A stretch of 64,000 nt of DNA from Micromonospora sp. NBC_00389 (GCF_036059255.1 NZ_CP107947.1:7750001-7814000), one strand, 5' to 3'. Shown: positions 45,000 through 53,450, counted from the first letter of the stretch. A program made the numbers and translations. The notes: a model not told the origin generated them from the sequence alone.

Positions 45000-45860
45000 G
45001 TGTGGGTGCGAACTCGTGCAGCCGTGGCGGGCGGGGTGGTTCTCATCCTCGTCGCCGTGATCGCAGTCTGGCTCGTCGTGCGGCAGGTCGGGGACCGTCT
45101 GCAGCTACCACTGGCGAGCCGGAAATGCACGGTCCAAGCCGACGGCCGGGTCGCCCTGGACGCCGACCAGATGGCCAACGCGGCGACCATCGCGGCGATC
45201 GGCGCACAGCGCGGGATGCCGGAGCGGGCCGTGGTGGTCGCGCTGGCCACCGCGTACCAGGAGTCCGGGCTACGCAACCTCGCCGATGGCGACCGTGACT
45301 CGGTCGGCCTGTTCCAGCAACGTCCGAGCCAGGGCTGGGGCACCCCGACACAGATCCGCGACCCGCGCTACGCGGCGAACCGGTTCTACGCGGCACTGAA
45401 GAAGGTGCGCGGCTGGGAGAAGATGCGGGTCACCGACGCCGCCCAGCGGGTGCAGCGCTCGGCGTTCCCCGAGGCGTACCAGAAGTGGGCCGACGACTCC
45501 GAGGTGCTCAGCCGGGCGCTACTGGGCGACGTCACCGGGGCGGTCGCCTGCACGGTGGGGCGTACCCCGGTGATGCGCGGCGCGGCAGCGGCCGCCCAAC
45601 TGACCCGCAACCTGGTGCTGGACTGGGGGTTGTCGGGCACGGACACCGCAGGCCAGACCGGGCTGGCGGTGACCGCGGGCGACCAGCGCGACGGCTGGCG
45701 GTACGCGCACTGGCTGGTCTCGCACGCCCAGGACCACGGGGTGAAGCGGGTCCGCTTCGGCGACCTGGAGTGGACCGCCCGGGACGGCACCTGGGGGCGG
45801 GTGACCGGCGAGCAGAGCGCGTCTGGTCAGGTGGTGGCCGAGGTGTTCGCCGAGGGGTGA
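45000..45860 (+). CDS. Membrane-anchored lysozyme-like protein
   Basis: A 286-residue protein with one amino-terminal membrane helix (about 8-28: VAGGVVLILVAVIAVWLVV). The outer part has ATIAAIGAQRGMPERAVVVALATAYQESGLRNLADGD, then SVGLFQQRPSQGWGTPTQI, which fits the lysozyme-like fold with Glu in YQESGL as catalytic candidate. Homologues are often misnamed heavy metal transporter; nothing here supports transport. Likely a peptidoglycan-acting enzyme. GTG at 45000; GTG at 45006 also fits. Confidence 0.78.
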   Translation: MWVRTRAAVAGGVVLILVAVIAVWLVVRQVGDRLQLPLASRKCTVQADGRVALDADQMANAATIAAIGAQRGMPERAVVVALATAYQESGLRNLADGDRDSVGLFQQRPSQGWGTPTQIRDPRYAANRFYAALKKVRGWEKMRVTDAAQRVQRSAFPEAYQKWADDSEVLSRALLGDVTGAVACTVGRTPVMRGAAAAAQLTRNLVLDWGLSGTDTAGQTGLAVTAGDQRDGWRYAHWLVSHAQDHGVKRVRFGDLEWTARDGTWGRVTGEQSASGQVVAEVFAEG

Positions 45861-46039
45861 GCGGCCCGGATCTCTTAACCGGCAGTCACCGCACAATCGG
45901 ACAACAGCCAACAAACGCCGCTATTTATCGCGGAAATCTGACTCTACGGAGTGGCTCCGCTGCGCATGGTCCGGCTGAGGTCCATTCCTGTCATGCGCAC
46001 TCCCCGCTGCCAAGGTGATCGCGTTACGATCGGCGGCCT

Positions 46040-46984
46040 GTGCCAGAAATGATTTCACCTCATGGGGAGGGGTACGACGCGGTGTTCGATTACGGCGACC
46101 GGACCGGCTACGAACCGATCAGCGACACTGACCGCAAGGAGTTTCACGAGCAGGGCTTCCTCCTGCTGCGCAACGTCCTGACGGAGGACCACCGGGCGGC
46201 GCTGGAGGCGGCGGTCGACCGCGTCTACGCGGAGGAGCAGGCAAAGGGCACCACCAAGAAGGACGGCACCCTGCACCTGCTGGGCTTCCTGGAGCGCGAC
46301 GAGCTCTTCGGTGAGCTGCTCACCCACCCGATCACCTTCCCGTACATGTGGGGGCTGGCCGGCTGGAACATCTACACCCACCACAACCACCTGGACGTCA
46401 CTCCGCCGGCCGCCGAGCCGGAGAAGCCGTACTGGGGTTGGCACCAGGACGGGTACCGGCAGAACTCCGACCCGGAGACGATGGACCCGAACCTGCCCCG
46501 GCCGATGTTCTCGCTGAAGGTCGCGTACGTGCTCTCCGACCTCTCCGAGACCGGCCGCGGCGCCACCAAGGTCATCCCTGGCAGCCACCTGTGGAACTCG
46601 CTGGACCGGCCCAAGGACCTCAGCGTGCACAACCCCGACCCGGAGGGCACGGTGGAGATCACCGCCAAGCCGGGCGACGCCTTCATCTTCGACCGCCGGC
46701 AGTGGCACTCCCGGTCGACGAACCTGTCGACCATCACCCGCAAGATGCTCTTCGTGGGCTACACCTACCGGTGGATCCGCCCGCTGGACGAGCTGCACCC
46801 GGACCTGAACGGCGAGTGGTACCGCAACCGCACGCCGGTGCAGCGCCAGCTGATCGGTGAGGGCACCCACACCGCCAACTACTGGGGCATCAACTGGGAC
46901 GGGTACGTCGACGACGAGATCCCGCTGCGCAAGGAGCTCAAGGAGCGCGGCCTGCTGGACCGCAGCGTCCCCTGGCTTCGCTGA
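46040..46984 (+). CDS. Phytanoyl-CoA dioxygenase (PhyH) family protein
   Basis: A 314-residue Fe(II)/2-oxoglutarate oxygenase. The metal triad is HxD in WGWHQDGYRQN and the distal His in RQWHSRSTN; RKMLFVGY includes the likely 2-oxoglutarate Arg. Substrate unknown; the family includes ectoine hydroxylase and natural-product hydroxylases. A TACGAT -10-like box at 46025 would place the mRNA start at the GTG, so it may be leaderless. A GTG at 46082 after GGGGAGGGG is an alternative start. Confidence 0.88.
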   Translation: MPEMISPHGEGYDAVFDYGDRTGYEPISDTDRKEFHEQGFLLLRNVLTEDHRAALEAAVDRVYAEEQAKGTTKKDGTLHLLGFLERDELFGELLTHPITFPYMWGLAGWNIYTHHNHLDVTPPAAEPEKPYWGWHQDGYRQNSDPETMDPNLPRPMFSLKVAYVLSDLSETGRGATKVIPGSHLWNSLDRPKDLSVHNPDPEGTVEITAKPGDAFIFDRRQWHSRSTNLSTITRKMLFVGYTYRWIRPLDELHPDLNGEWYRNRTPVQRQLIGEGTHTANYWGINWDGYVDDEIPLRKELKERGLLDRSVPWLR

Positions 46985-46993
46985 GTCGTTAGC

Positions 46994-47030
46994 CGAGAGC
47001 CCCTGACATCGCCGATGTCGGGGGCTCTCG
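46994..47030. terminator. Terminator after PhyH gene
   Basis: CGAGAGCCCCTGACATC (46994-47010) pairs with GATGTCGGGGGCTCTCG (47014-47030), 17 pairs including one G-T, with a three-base loop. It ends the PhyH gene and may also stop the convergent HTH gene. Confidence 0.9.
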
Positions 47031-47047
47031 CGTGTCCGCCGGCTTTC

Positions 47048-47075
47048 GGCACAGCCGGCCCTCAGGCGCGGCCGG
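47048..47075 (+). repeat. Left 28-bp direct repeat flanking the HTH/Map pair
   Basis: GGCACAGCCGGCCCTCAGGC and eight further bases; 26 of 28 bases match the copy at 48341-48368 (differences A/G at position 6, C/T at position 25). It lies just 3' of the HTH gene. See the right copy. Confidence 0.8.
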
Positions 47076-47082
47076 CCCGCGG

Positions 47083-47349
47083 TTAGGACGCTTCGCGGAG
47101 GCGCAGGTCGGCCAGCCACACCTCGGCCAGGTCGCTGAGCGCGACGCCGAGAACCTCGCTGAGGCAGACCACCGTGCCGAACGCGGGTGCCGGGAGCCGG
47201 CCCACCTCGATCTTGCGCAGCGTCTCCGGTGAGATGCCGGCCGCCACGGCCACCTCGACGGGGCTGCGGCCACCTCGGGCGACCCGAAGCGCCGCCCCGA
47301 GACGTTGCCCCGCTGCGATCTGTTCAGGTGTGAGCGGTGGGCGAACCAT
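47083..47349 (-). CDS. HTH (XRE-type) transcription regulator
   Basis: An 88-residue DNA-binding protein: LTPEQIAAGQRLGAALRVARGGRSPVEVAVAAGISPETLRKIEVGRLP contains the Cro/C1 helix-turn-helix with SPETLRKIE as recognition part, and FGTVVCLSEVLGVALSDLAE the rest of the fold. The ATG at 47349 is divergent from the map gene, with a perfect GGTATA-N2-TATACC palindrome between them, so it probably regulates itself and map. Confidence 0.85.
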   Translation of the reverse strand: MVRPPLTPEQIAAGQRLGAALRVARGGRSPVEVAVAAGISPETLRKIEVGRLPAPAFGTVVCLSEVLGVALSDLAEVWLADLRLREAS

Positions 47350-47413
47350 GTCAGCAGGATAGATCCGCCTTCTCGGACCGGCAACGCCCACCGGCCGGCG
47401 CGCCGACCAGCGT

Positions 47414-47427
47414 GGTATAAATATACC
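47414..47427. promoter_or_regulatory. Perfect palindromic operator between HTH and map genes
   Basis: GGTATAAATATACC: arms GGTATA and TATACC with an AA spacer, unusually AT-rich for this genome. It overlaps a TATAAAT -10-like box for the map gene and lies 65 bases before the HTH start. A natural binding site for the adjacent XRE regulator. Confidence 0.75.
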
Positions 47428-47450
47428 GCTACGAAGAGGGAGGGTTGATC

Positions 47451-48269
47451 GTGATCGAGCTTAAGTCCCCTGAGGAGATCGAACGGATGGCCGTGACCGG
47501 CCAGTTCGTCGGCGAGCTGCTGGCGGAGCTGCGGGAGGTCGCCGCCGTCGGGGTCAACCTGATGGACCTCGAGCACCACGCCCGTCGCCGGATCAAGGAG
47601 CGTGGCGCCGAGTCCTGCTACTGGGACTACACACCGTCGTTCGGTCGCGGCCCGTTCCGCAACGTCCTGTGCCTCTCGGTCAACGACGCCGTGCTGCACG
47701 GCCTGCCGCACAACTACGCCCTGCGCGACGGTGACCTGCTGAGCATCGACATGGCGGTCGGGATCGACGGCTGGGTCGCCGACTCCGCACTGTCCGCCGT
47801 CATCGGCACCCCCTCCCCGGATGACCTGAAGCTGATCGAGGCCACCGAGGCCGCGCTGGAGGCCGGGATCGACGCCGCGCGGCTGGGCAATCAGCTCGGC
47901 GACATCTCCGCCGCCATCGGCGGGGTCGCCCGCCGCTACGGCTACCAGGTCAACGCCGAATTCGGCGGGCACGGCATCGGCCGCACCATGCACGAGGCCC
48001 CACACGTGGCCAACGACGGCCGCTCCGGCCGGGGCATGAAGCTCAAGCCCGGCCTGACGATCGCGATCGAGCCGTGGTTCTGCCACAGCACCGACAAGAT
48101 CAAATATGACAAGGACGGGTGGACGATCCGGTCCGCGGACGGCTCGCGCACGGCCCACTCCGAGCACACCGTCGCGATCACCAAGGCCGGCCCTCAGGTG
48201 CTGACCCCCCGCCCCGGGCACGACACGAGGCAGGGCACCCGCAGCGGGCAGTCGGCCGCGACGTCCTGA
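47451..48269 (+). CDS. map: Type I methionine aminopeptidase
   Basis: Removes the initiator Met from proteins. 272 residues: IELKSPEEIERMAVTGQFVGELLAEL, then SCYWDYTPSFGRGPFRNVLCLSVNDAVLHGLP, DGDLLSIDMAVGIDGWVADSA (first Asp ligand), EFGGHGIGRTMHEAPHV (His ligand), and TIAIEPWF (Glu ligand). All five metal ligands appear present. The GTG at 47451 follows GAGGGAGGG. It stands apart from the usual ribosomal-operon map, so it is probably an additional, regulated isoform. C-terminal ~15 residues are low complexity. Confidence 0.93.
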   Translation: MIELKSPEEIERMAVTGQFVGELLAELREVAAVGVNLMDLEHHARRRIKERGAESCYWDYTPSFGRGPFRNVLCLSVNDAVLHGLPHNYALRDGDLLSIDMAVGIDGWVADSALSAVIGTPSPDDLKLIEATEAALEAGIDAARLGNQLGDISAAIGGVARRYGYQVNAEFGGHGIGRTMHEAPHVANDGRSGRGMKLKPGLTIAIEPWFCHSTDKIKYDKDGWTIRSADGSRTAHSEHTVAITKAGPQVLTPRPGHDTRQGTRSGQSAATS

Positions 48270-48340
48270 CGAGCGCCGCTTCGGGGCGTGTGCGGTCGGA
48301 CGGAGCAAGGGTGAACCGCCCCGAGGGCAGCCAAGTTTCA

Positions 48341-48368
48341 GGCACGGCCGGCCCTCAGGCGCGGTCGG
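48341..48368 (+). repeat. Right 28-bp direct repeat flanking the HTH/Map pair
   Basis: GGCACGGCCGGCCCTCAGGC and eight further bases, 26/28 identical to 47048-47075. It lies 8 bases before the 3' end of the MOSC gene, whose own end repeats TCAGGCGCGG once more. The two copies bracket exactly the HTH and map genes. Confidence 0.8.
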
Positions 48369-48375
48369 TGGTCGG

Positions 48376-49017
48376 TCAGGCGCGGCTGGCGAGGCGGCGG
48401 CGGGCCTTCTTCCTGATCGCCACCGGCAGGTCCTCCGCGTCGAGCAGCCGGGGCAGCAACTCCGGCTCCAGGCTGGTCGCCCGGAACACCTCGCCGATGG
48501 TCACCCCGTGCGCCGGCCGCTCCACGACCTCGACCGGGTCACCGGCACCCACCTCGCCCTCGCGCAGCACCCGCAGGTACGCCCCCGGGGTGGCACGCAC
48601 GGTGAACCGCCGGATCAGGTCGGGCATCCCCCAGAAGCCGGCGAACGTGGTGCAGGGGGTACGCGGCATGGTCACCTGGAGCACCGCCGTGCCGATCGCC
48701 CACTGCTCGCCGATCACCGCCCCGGTCACGTCGACCGCGTAGGTGGTGAGGTTCTCGCCGAAACCGCCGGGCCGGACGGCGCGGCCGATCTCCGCGGACC
48801 ACCACGCGGCGTCCTCCTCGGCGTACGCGTAGACGGCCTTGTCCGGCCCGCCGTGGTGGGCGCGCTCGGCGATGAAGTCGCCGACCAGGCCACCGGCGAG
48901 CAGCGGCACCGGCCCGTCGACCGGTCGCTTGTCGATGCCGCTGCGACCGCTCGCGTCGCCGGCCCACTCCGCCTCGGTCACCACGCCGAGGTTCACCGCT
49001 GCCACCCTGCCCGTCAT
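48376..49017 (-). CDS. MOSC domain protein (YiiM-like)
   Basis: A 213-residue MOSC protein. ERAHHGGPDKAVYAYAEEDAAWW and GGFGENLTTYAVDVTGAVIGEQWAIGTAVLQVT are the family core, with the conserved Cys in RTPCTTFAGFWG. MOSC proteins handle molybdenum-sulfur or N-hydroxylated compounds; the YiiM type reduces 6-hydroxylaminopurine. Single gene. Confidence 0.9.
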   Translation of the reverse strand: MTGRVAAVNLGVVTEAEWAGDASGRSGIDKRPVDGPVPLLAGGLVGDFIAERAHHGGPDKAVYAYAEEDAAWWSAEIGRAVRPGGFGENLTTYAVDVTGAVIGEQWAIGTAVLQVTMPRTPCTTFAGFWGMPDLIRRFTVRATPGAYLRVLREGEVGAGDPVEVVERPAHGVTIGEVFRATSLEPELLPRLLDAEDLPVAIRKKARRRLASRA

Positions 49018-49143
49018 GACGGTCAGCCTAGTGGCGGCGCTGCGCCCGACGCGCCCGCCGATACCCGCACTCGACGCGGCGTGGCGGCCCGGGCCGGCCT
49101 GGGCCGCACGCGGTCCGGTCAGCCCCGACGCTGCCTGCCCTGG

Positions 49144-49974
49144 TCAGCCCTTGACGGCGCCGGCGACCAGGCCGGAGACCATCCGTCGTTGCACCAGCAG
49201 GAAGAAGATGATGACCGGCAGGGTGAACAGGGTGGAGGCGGCCATCACCGGCCCCCAGTTGGTGTCGTCCCGGCCGAAGAAGAAGGTCATCGCCACCGGC
49301 AGGGTGTAGCGACCCTGGTCGTTGATGAACGTCAGCGCGAAGATCAGCTCGTTCCACGCGGTGATGAAGGAGAAGATGCTGGTGGCCACCAGGCCGGGCG
49401 CCACCAGCGGGAAGAGGATCCGGCGGAAGGTCTGGGCCCGGGTGGCCCCGTCGATGGCCGCCGCCTCCTCCAGTTCCTTGGGCACGGCCGCGACGAAGCC
49501 CCGCAGCATCCAGACCGCGAACGGCAGCGAGAAGCCGAGGTACGTGAGGATCAGGCTGGGCAGGGTGTTGTAGAGCCCGAGCCGCTGGATCATCAGGAAC
49601 AGCGGGATGACCAACGCCTCCAGCGGGATCATCTGCACCACCAGCAGCATGATCAGGAAGCTGGTCCGCAGCTTGAACCTGAACCGGGCGACCGCCGTCG
49701 CGGCGAGCAGCGCGACCAGGCCACTGAGCACCACCGTCGAGACCGCCACCAGCGCGCTGTTGAGGAAGAAGTCGAAGAAGCTCACGCCGGGGATGAGGTT
49801 GCCGGTCAGGATCTCCCGGTAGTGCGTCAGCGTCGGGTGGGTCGGCACCGGCTGCGGAGTGGCCGAGAAGATCTCGCTGCTCGGCTTCAGCGAGGTGGAG
49901 ATCATCCAGTAGACGGGGAAGGCCGCGAAGAGCGCGACCAGCAGCCCGGCGGCGTTGAGGGCGACCTTCTTCAC
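49144..49974 (-). CDS. Carbohydrate ABC transporter permease (MalG type)
   Basis: A 276-residue inner-membrane permease with six helices. The EAA loop reads ELEEAAAIDGATRAQTFRRILFPLV. The start (PVYWMISTSLKPSSEIF) is typical of MalG/LacG types. GTG at 49974 directly overlaps the preceding stop. Last gene of the sugar uptake operon; no ATPase gene follows, so a shared MsiK-like ATPase elsewhere is expected. Confidence 0.93.
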   Translation of the reverse strand: MKKVALNAAGLLVALFAAFPVYWMISTSLKPSSEIFSATPQPVPTHPTLTHYREILTGNLIPGVSFFDFFLNSALVAVSTVVLSGLVALLAATAVARFRFKLRTSFLIMLLVVQMIPLEALVIPLFLMIQRLGLYNTLPSLILTYLGFSLPFAVWMLRGFVAAVPKELEEAAAIDGATRAQTFRRILFPLVAPGLVATSIFSFITAWNELIFALTFINDQGRYTLPVAMTFFFGRDDTNWGPVMAASTLFTLPVIIFFLLVQRRMVSGLVAGAVKG

Positions 49975-50957
49975 TACTCGTCCTCCTGCTTGAGCACCAT
50001 CCGCACGTAGAAGCCGGTGACCACGAGCAGGATCAGCGTGAGGATCACCGCGATGGCCGCACCGAGGCCGTACTTCGGCGGCGGCGAGAACGCCTCCGCG
50101 TAGGAGTAGATGGAGAGCATGAACGTCGGCCGGTCCTGGGTGCCGCCAGCCAGCACGAACTGTTGGGTGAAGACCTTGAAGTCCCAGATGGTGGAGAGCA
50201 CGATCAGGATCCCGAAGACCGGGCGCAGCAGCGGGAAGGTGATCTTCCAGAACACCCGCCAAGGGCTGGCGCCATCCACCCGGGCCGCCTCGTGCAGCTC
50301 GCTCGGCACGCTCTTCAGGCCGGCGAGCACGCTCACCGCGATGAACGGGAACGAGTGCCAGACCACCACCAGGGTGAGGATGGCGAAAAAGAGCAGTGGC
50401 GAGTTGAACCAGCCGTAGCCGGTCCAGTCACTGCGGCCGAACAGGCCGTTGGAGAGGCCGTCCGGCAGCGCGTTGAACAGCCAGGTGACCAGGCCGCTCG
50501 TGTCGTCGAAGATCCACTTCCAGACGATCGTGCCGGTCAGCGCCGGGGTGGCCCAGGCGAGCATCACGCAGCTGGCCACGAAGGTGGCCATCTTGCGGCC
50601 GAGCCGGTTGAGCAGCAGCCCGACCAGGGTGCCGAGAACCATCGTGAGCAGCACGTTGGCCGCGGCGAACAGGACCGTGTTGCGCAGCACGGTCAGGAAG
50701 AACGGATCCGAGAGGATCTCGGTGTAGTTGCCCAGCCCCACCCATGGCCACTCCCGGTCGCCGCGCAGTTGCCGGACGCTGTTCAGCCGGTAGAAGGACA
50801 TCGTCACCACCTGGCCGAGCGGCCAGAGCAGCAGCACACCGATGATCACCAGCGCGGGCAGGAGCAGCAGGTAGGGCAGGCGGTCCACCGGGCGGCGCCG
50901 CCGCGCGGGGGTCTCCCGCGCGGCAGCGGCCTCCGGCGCCTCGGTCAGCGTGGTCAC
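49974..50957 (-). CDS. Carbohydrate ABC transporter permease (MalF type)
   Basis: A 327-residue permease with six helices, basic amino end and EAA loop ELHEAARVDGASPWRVFWKITFPLLRP. The early YLLLLPALVIIGVLLLWPLGQVV is the LacF/MalF-like start. GTG at 50957 overlaps the binding-protein stop by 3 bases. Confidence 0.93.
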   Translation of the reverse strand: MTTLTEAPEAAAARETPARRRRPVDRLPYLLLLPALVIIGVLLLWPLGQVVTMSFYRLNSVRQLRGDREWPWVGLGNYTEILSDPFFLTVLRNTVLFAAANVLLTMVLGTLVGLLLNRLGRKMATFVASCVMLAWATPALTGTIVWKWIFDDTSGLVTWLFNALPDGLSNGLFGRSDWTGYGWFNSPLLFFAILTLVVVWHSFPFIAVSVLAGLKSVPSELHEAARVDGASPWRVFWKITFPLLRPVFGILIVLSTIWDFKVFTQQFVLAGGTQDRPTFMLSIYSYAEAFSPPPKYGLGAAIAVILTLILLVVTGFYVRMVLKQEDE

Positions 50958-52243
50958 TTGGCGTTGAGGATGCTTTCCATCTCACCGGCCGCATCGGCGG
51001 TAGCCTTCTCGACCGTCTTCTGACCCTTCATGACCGAGCTGTTCATCGCCTGGGTCACCGTCTTCGTCCGGCTGACCTCCACCCACTTCGGGGTGAGCGG
51101 CGTGAGCTTGGTGTTCTGCATGGTGGTGGCGAACGCCGCCATGATCTTGTCGTTGGCGTACGTGTCACCGGCGACCAGGTCCTGGTAGACCGGGAAGAAG
51201 CCGAGGCTGCTCGCGAAGCTCTGCGAGTTCTTCTTGTTCAGCAGCACGGTCAGGTAGTCCCAGGCCAGGTCCTGGCGCTCGCTGTCCTTCCAGATCGCCA
51301 GGTCCGAGCCACCGGCGAAAGCGGGTGCCGCCTTGCCGTCGGGACCGGGGATCGGGAACGTACCCCAGACCTTCTCGATCTCGGGGTTGTCCTTCTTGAT
51401 GGCACCCTGCTGCCAGCTGCCGGCGAAGGCCATCGCGGCCTTGCCGGTGGCGAACTGGGTGCGGGCGTCGATCTCGTTCCAGCCTGCCGCCGCCGGCGGA
51501 GCCACCTTGTGCACGGTCACCAGGTCGGTCCAGAACTTGACCGCCCGCTGCGCCTCGGGGGTGGTGTAGCCGGACTTCCAGGTGCCGCCCTGGTTGCTGG
51601 CGATCTCACCGCCGGCCCCCCAGAGGAAGGAGTAGAACGGCAGCTCGGAGTTGCCCGGCAACGCGATGCCGTAGGTGCCCGGCTTCTTGGCCTGCACGGC
51701 CTTGGCCGCGCTGACCAGCTCGTCCCAGGTCTTCGGCGGCTGCACGCCCGCCTCGGCGAACCAGTCGGTGCGGTAGTAGATGGCCCGCACGCCGGCGTAC
51801 CAGGGCACGCCGTACTGCTTGCCGTCGAGCTGCGCGTTGCGGACGAGGTCGGGCAGCAGGTCCTTGCCGTCGGTCCAGCCACCCATCCGCCCGCTCACGT
51901 CGGCGAGCGCCTCCTGGGCAGCCCAGCCCTGGGTCTCGGTGTTGCCCAGCTCGGTGATGTCCGGTCCCTCACCGCCGGCGAGCGCGGCCTGGAACTTCTT
52001 GGGCGCCTCGAGCCACGGGAGGTACTGCACCACCACGTCGGTGTCGGGGTGCTTCTGCCGGAACTCGGTCTCGACTCCGTCGAGGAAGGCGTTCTGCGCG
52101 TCGCCGCCTTCGCCCATCATCCAGACCGTGAGCTTGCTGTTGTCGGCCGCGTCGTCATCGGAGCCCCCGCCGCAGCCCGTCAGCACCATCGCGGCCGAGG
52201 CCACTACGGCAGTGACCGGGGCCAGCCGCTTCCACCTGTTCAC
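50954..52243 (-). CDS. Sugar ABC transporter substrate-binding lipoprotein
   Basis: A 429-residue solute-binding protein. Lipoprotein signal VLTGCGGGSDD (Cys near 25), then KLTVWMMGEGGDAQNAFLDGVETEFRQKHPD as extracellular solute-binding family 1. GPDITELGNTE recalls DasA-type chitobiose binders, and the strong GGGGAGAAG ribosome site fits high expression. The true sugar is not determined; a chito-oligosaccharide link would fit the GH20 enzyme elsewhere in the window. Confidence 0.92.
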   Translation of the reverse strand: MNRWKRLAPVTAVVASAAMVLTGCGGGSDDDAADNSKLTVWMMGEGGDAQNAFLDGVETEFRQKHPDTDVVVQYLPWLEAPKKFQAALAGGEGPDITELGNTETQGWAAQEALADVSGRMGGWTDGKDLLPDLVRNAQLDGKQYGVPWYAGVRAIYYRTDWFAEAGVQPPKTWDELVSAAKAVQAKKPGTYGIALPGNSELPFYSFLWGAGGEIASNQGGTWKSGYTTPEAQRAVKFWTDLVTVHKVAPPAAAGWNEIDARTQFATGKAAMAFAGSWQQGAIKKDNPEIEKVWGTFPIPGPDGKAAPAFAGGSDLAIWKDSERQDLAWDYLTVLLNKKNSQSFASSLGFFPVYQDLVAGDTYANDKIMAAFATTMQNTKLTPLTPKWVEVSRTKTVTQAMNSSVMKGQKTVEKATADAAGEMESILNAK

Positions 52244-52407
52244 GCCACTTCTCCCCTCGCGCCGCCTGGAACTAACCTTCCACGCCGCACCCTAGTACGA
52301 AGAATTCCTTTACGACAGTGGGCGCATCGACGGAGCGAGGCGACCGTACCGCAGCGGATCGGCGAAAGGGACCGTGGCATCAGGCCGAAGTCGGGCACTT
52401 CAGCACG

Positions 52408-52440
52408 AAGAAGCGCCCGGCCGATGGCCGGGCGCTTCTT
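52408..52440. terminator. Terminator after first glsB copy
   Basis: AAGAAGCGCCCGGCC (52408-52422) pairs with GGCCGGGCGCTTCTT (52426-52440) in a 15-bp perfect stem with GAT loop. It lies 36 bases beyond the stop of the gene at 52476. Confidence 0.9.
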
Positions 52441-52475
52441 TCAGTAGTGCGGTGGTCGTAGGTGATGCCAGGTCG

Positions 52476-52760
52476 TTATCGGGTGACGCTGCGGCGGCGA
52501 CCCACGCCAGCCACCAGCGCGACCGCAATCGCGGCCACCACGACCTGCACCAGCAGCTCGGCCCAGTCGATCCCGCTGGTCTCGGTCGCGATGCCGATGG
52601 CCCGCGCCAGCACCGTGCCCAGCAGGGCCGCGCCGACGCCGATCAGCAGGTGCAGCCAGATCGGCATGTTCTGCCGGCCCGGGACGACCAGGCGGCCCAG
52701 CGCGCCGACGATGAGACCAACAACGATGGCAGTGATGATGCCCCACACGGTGAGCTCCAC
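52476..52760 (-). CDS. GlsB/YeaQ/YmgE family membrane protein, copy 1
   Basis: A 94-residue stress-type membrane protein (transglycosylase-associated family) with three helices: VWGIITAIVVGLIVGALGRLVVPG, then WLHLLIGVGAALLGTVLARAIG, then LLVQVVVAAIAVALVAGVG. It is 88 of 94 residues or so identical to the copy at 53139, and the leader is copied too. GGAGGG lies 7 bases upstream of the start. Probably stress-induced; no function is proven. Confidence 0.9.
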   Translation of the reverse strand: MELTVWGIITAIVVGLIVGALGRLVVPGRQNMPIWLHLLIGVGAALLGTVLARAIGIATETSGIDWAELLVQVVVAAIAVALVAGVGRRRSVTR

Positions 52761-52787
52761 GGTCGCCCTCCTTCAAAGAATGTCTGA

Positions 52788-52800
52788 CGCACAACGTGCG
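52788..52800 (-). promoter_or_regulatory. Leader hairpin of glsB copy 1 (CGCAC-AAC-GTGCG)
   Basis: CGCAC (52788-52792), AAC, GTGCG (52796-52800), 28-40 bases before the start codon. The matching place in the second copy keeps the palindrome with different bases. It could be an RNA stem or an operator. Confidence 0.75.
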
Positions 52801-52941
52801 CTTCCTGTCGTGACCGCTAAGTGCCCGATCCACCGAAATTCCAAACCGACTTTGCCCACCAGAGGATCACGATCAGGCATACACGGACGTGTTCCACCGG
52901 CGACCGCTCTCCCGAGGCAACCGGCCTCTCGGGAGATGCAG

Positions 52942-53021
52942 CAAGATCCGCGCAACATCGCCGAAAGTGCTGCCTCCCAACGGGTTGAGACAGCACTTTC
53001 GGCGAAAGTGCGCGGATCTTG
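52942..53021. repeat. 80-bp long interrupted palindrome
   Basis: Outer arms CAAGATCCGCGCA (52942-52954) and TGCGCGGATCTTG (53009-53021), inner arms GCCGAAAGTGCTG (52960-52972) and CAGCACTTTCGGC (52991-53003) are all perfect pairs; a 5/5-base internal loop and an 18-base end loop interrupt them. A smaller hairpin CTCCCGA/TCGGGAG lies just to its left (52908-52935). The form fits a REP/MITE-like element between the two glsB copies. Confidence 0.9.
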
Positions 53022-53064
53022 AGGCCATCGCGCGGCGCGGTCACCCCGGGCGGCCAGGTGAACG

Positions 53065-53102
53065 CCGATGGGCGCCCGACCAGTCGGCCGGGCGCCCATC
53101 GG
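53065..53102. terminator. Terminator after second glsB copy
   Basis: CCGATGGGCGCCCG (53065-53078) and CGGGCGCCCATCGG (53089-53102) form a 14-bp perfect stem with 10-base loop, 37 bases past the stop of the gene at 53139. Confidence 0.9.
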
Positions 53103-53138
53103 AAGTGTTGCGGTGGTACGAGGTGATGTTGGGGGGTG

Positions 53139-53423
53139 TTATCGGGTGACGCTGCGGCGGCTACCCACACCTGCCACCAGCGCGACCGCGATGGCCGCCA
53201 CGACGACCTGCACCAGCAGCTCGCCCCAGTCGATCCCGCTGGTCTCCGTCGCGATGCCGATGGCCCGCGCCAGCACCGTGCCCAGCAGGGCCGCGCCGAC
53301 GCCGATCAGCATGTGCAGCCACATGGGCATGTTCTGCCGGCCCGGGACGACCAGGCGGCCCAGGGCCCCGATGATGAGACCAACAACAAGCGCAGTGATG
53401 ATGCCCCACACGGTGAGCTCCAC
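53139..53423 (-). CDS. GlsB/YeaQ/YmgE family membrane protein, copy 2
   Basis: Tandem paralogue of the gene at 52476, also 94 residues, with few conservative changes (AIVVGLIV to ALVVGLII; PIWLHLL to PMWLHML; WAEL to WGEL; GRRR to GSRR). The duplicated unit runs from the 3' end through the leader and about 90 bases further, but the terminators differ in sequence, so the copies diverged outside the coding and control parts. Confidence 0.9.
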   Translation of the reverse strand: MELTVWGIITALVVGLIIGALGRLVVPGRQNMPMWLHMLIGVGAALLGTVLARAIGIATETSGIDWGELLVQVVVAAIAVALVAGVGSRRSVTR

Positions 53424-53450
53424 GATCGCCCTCCTTCAAAGAATGTCTGA

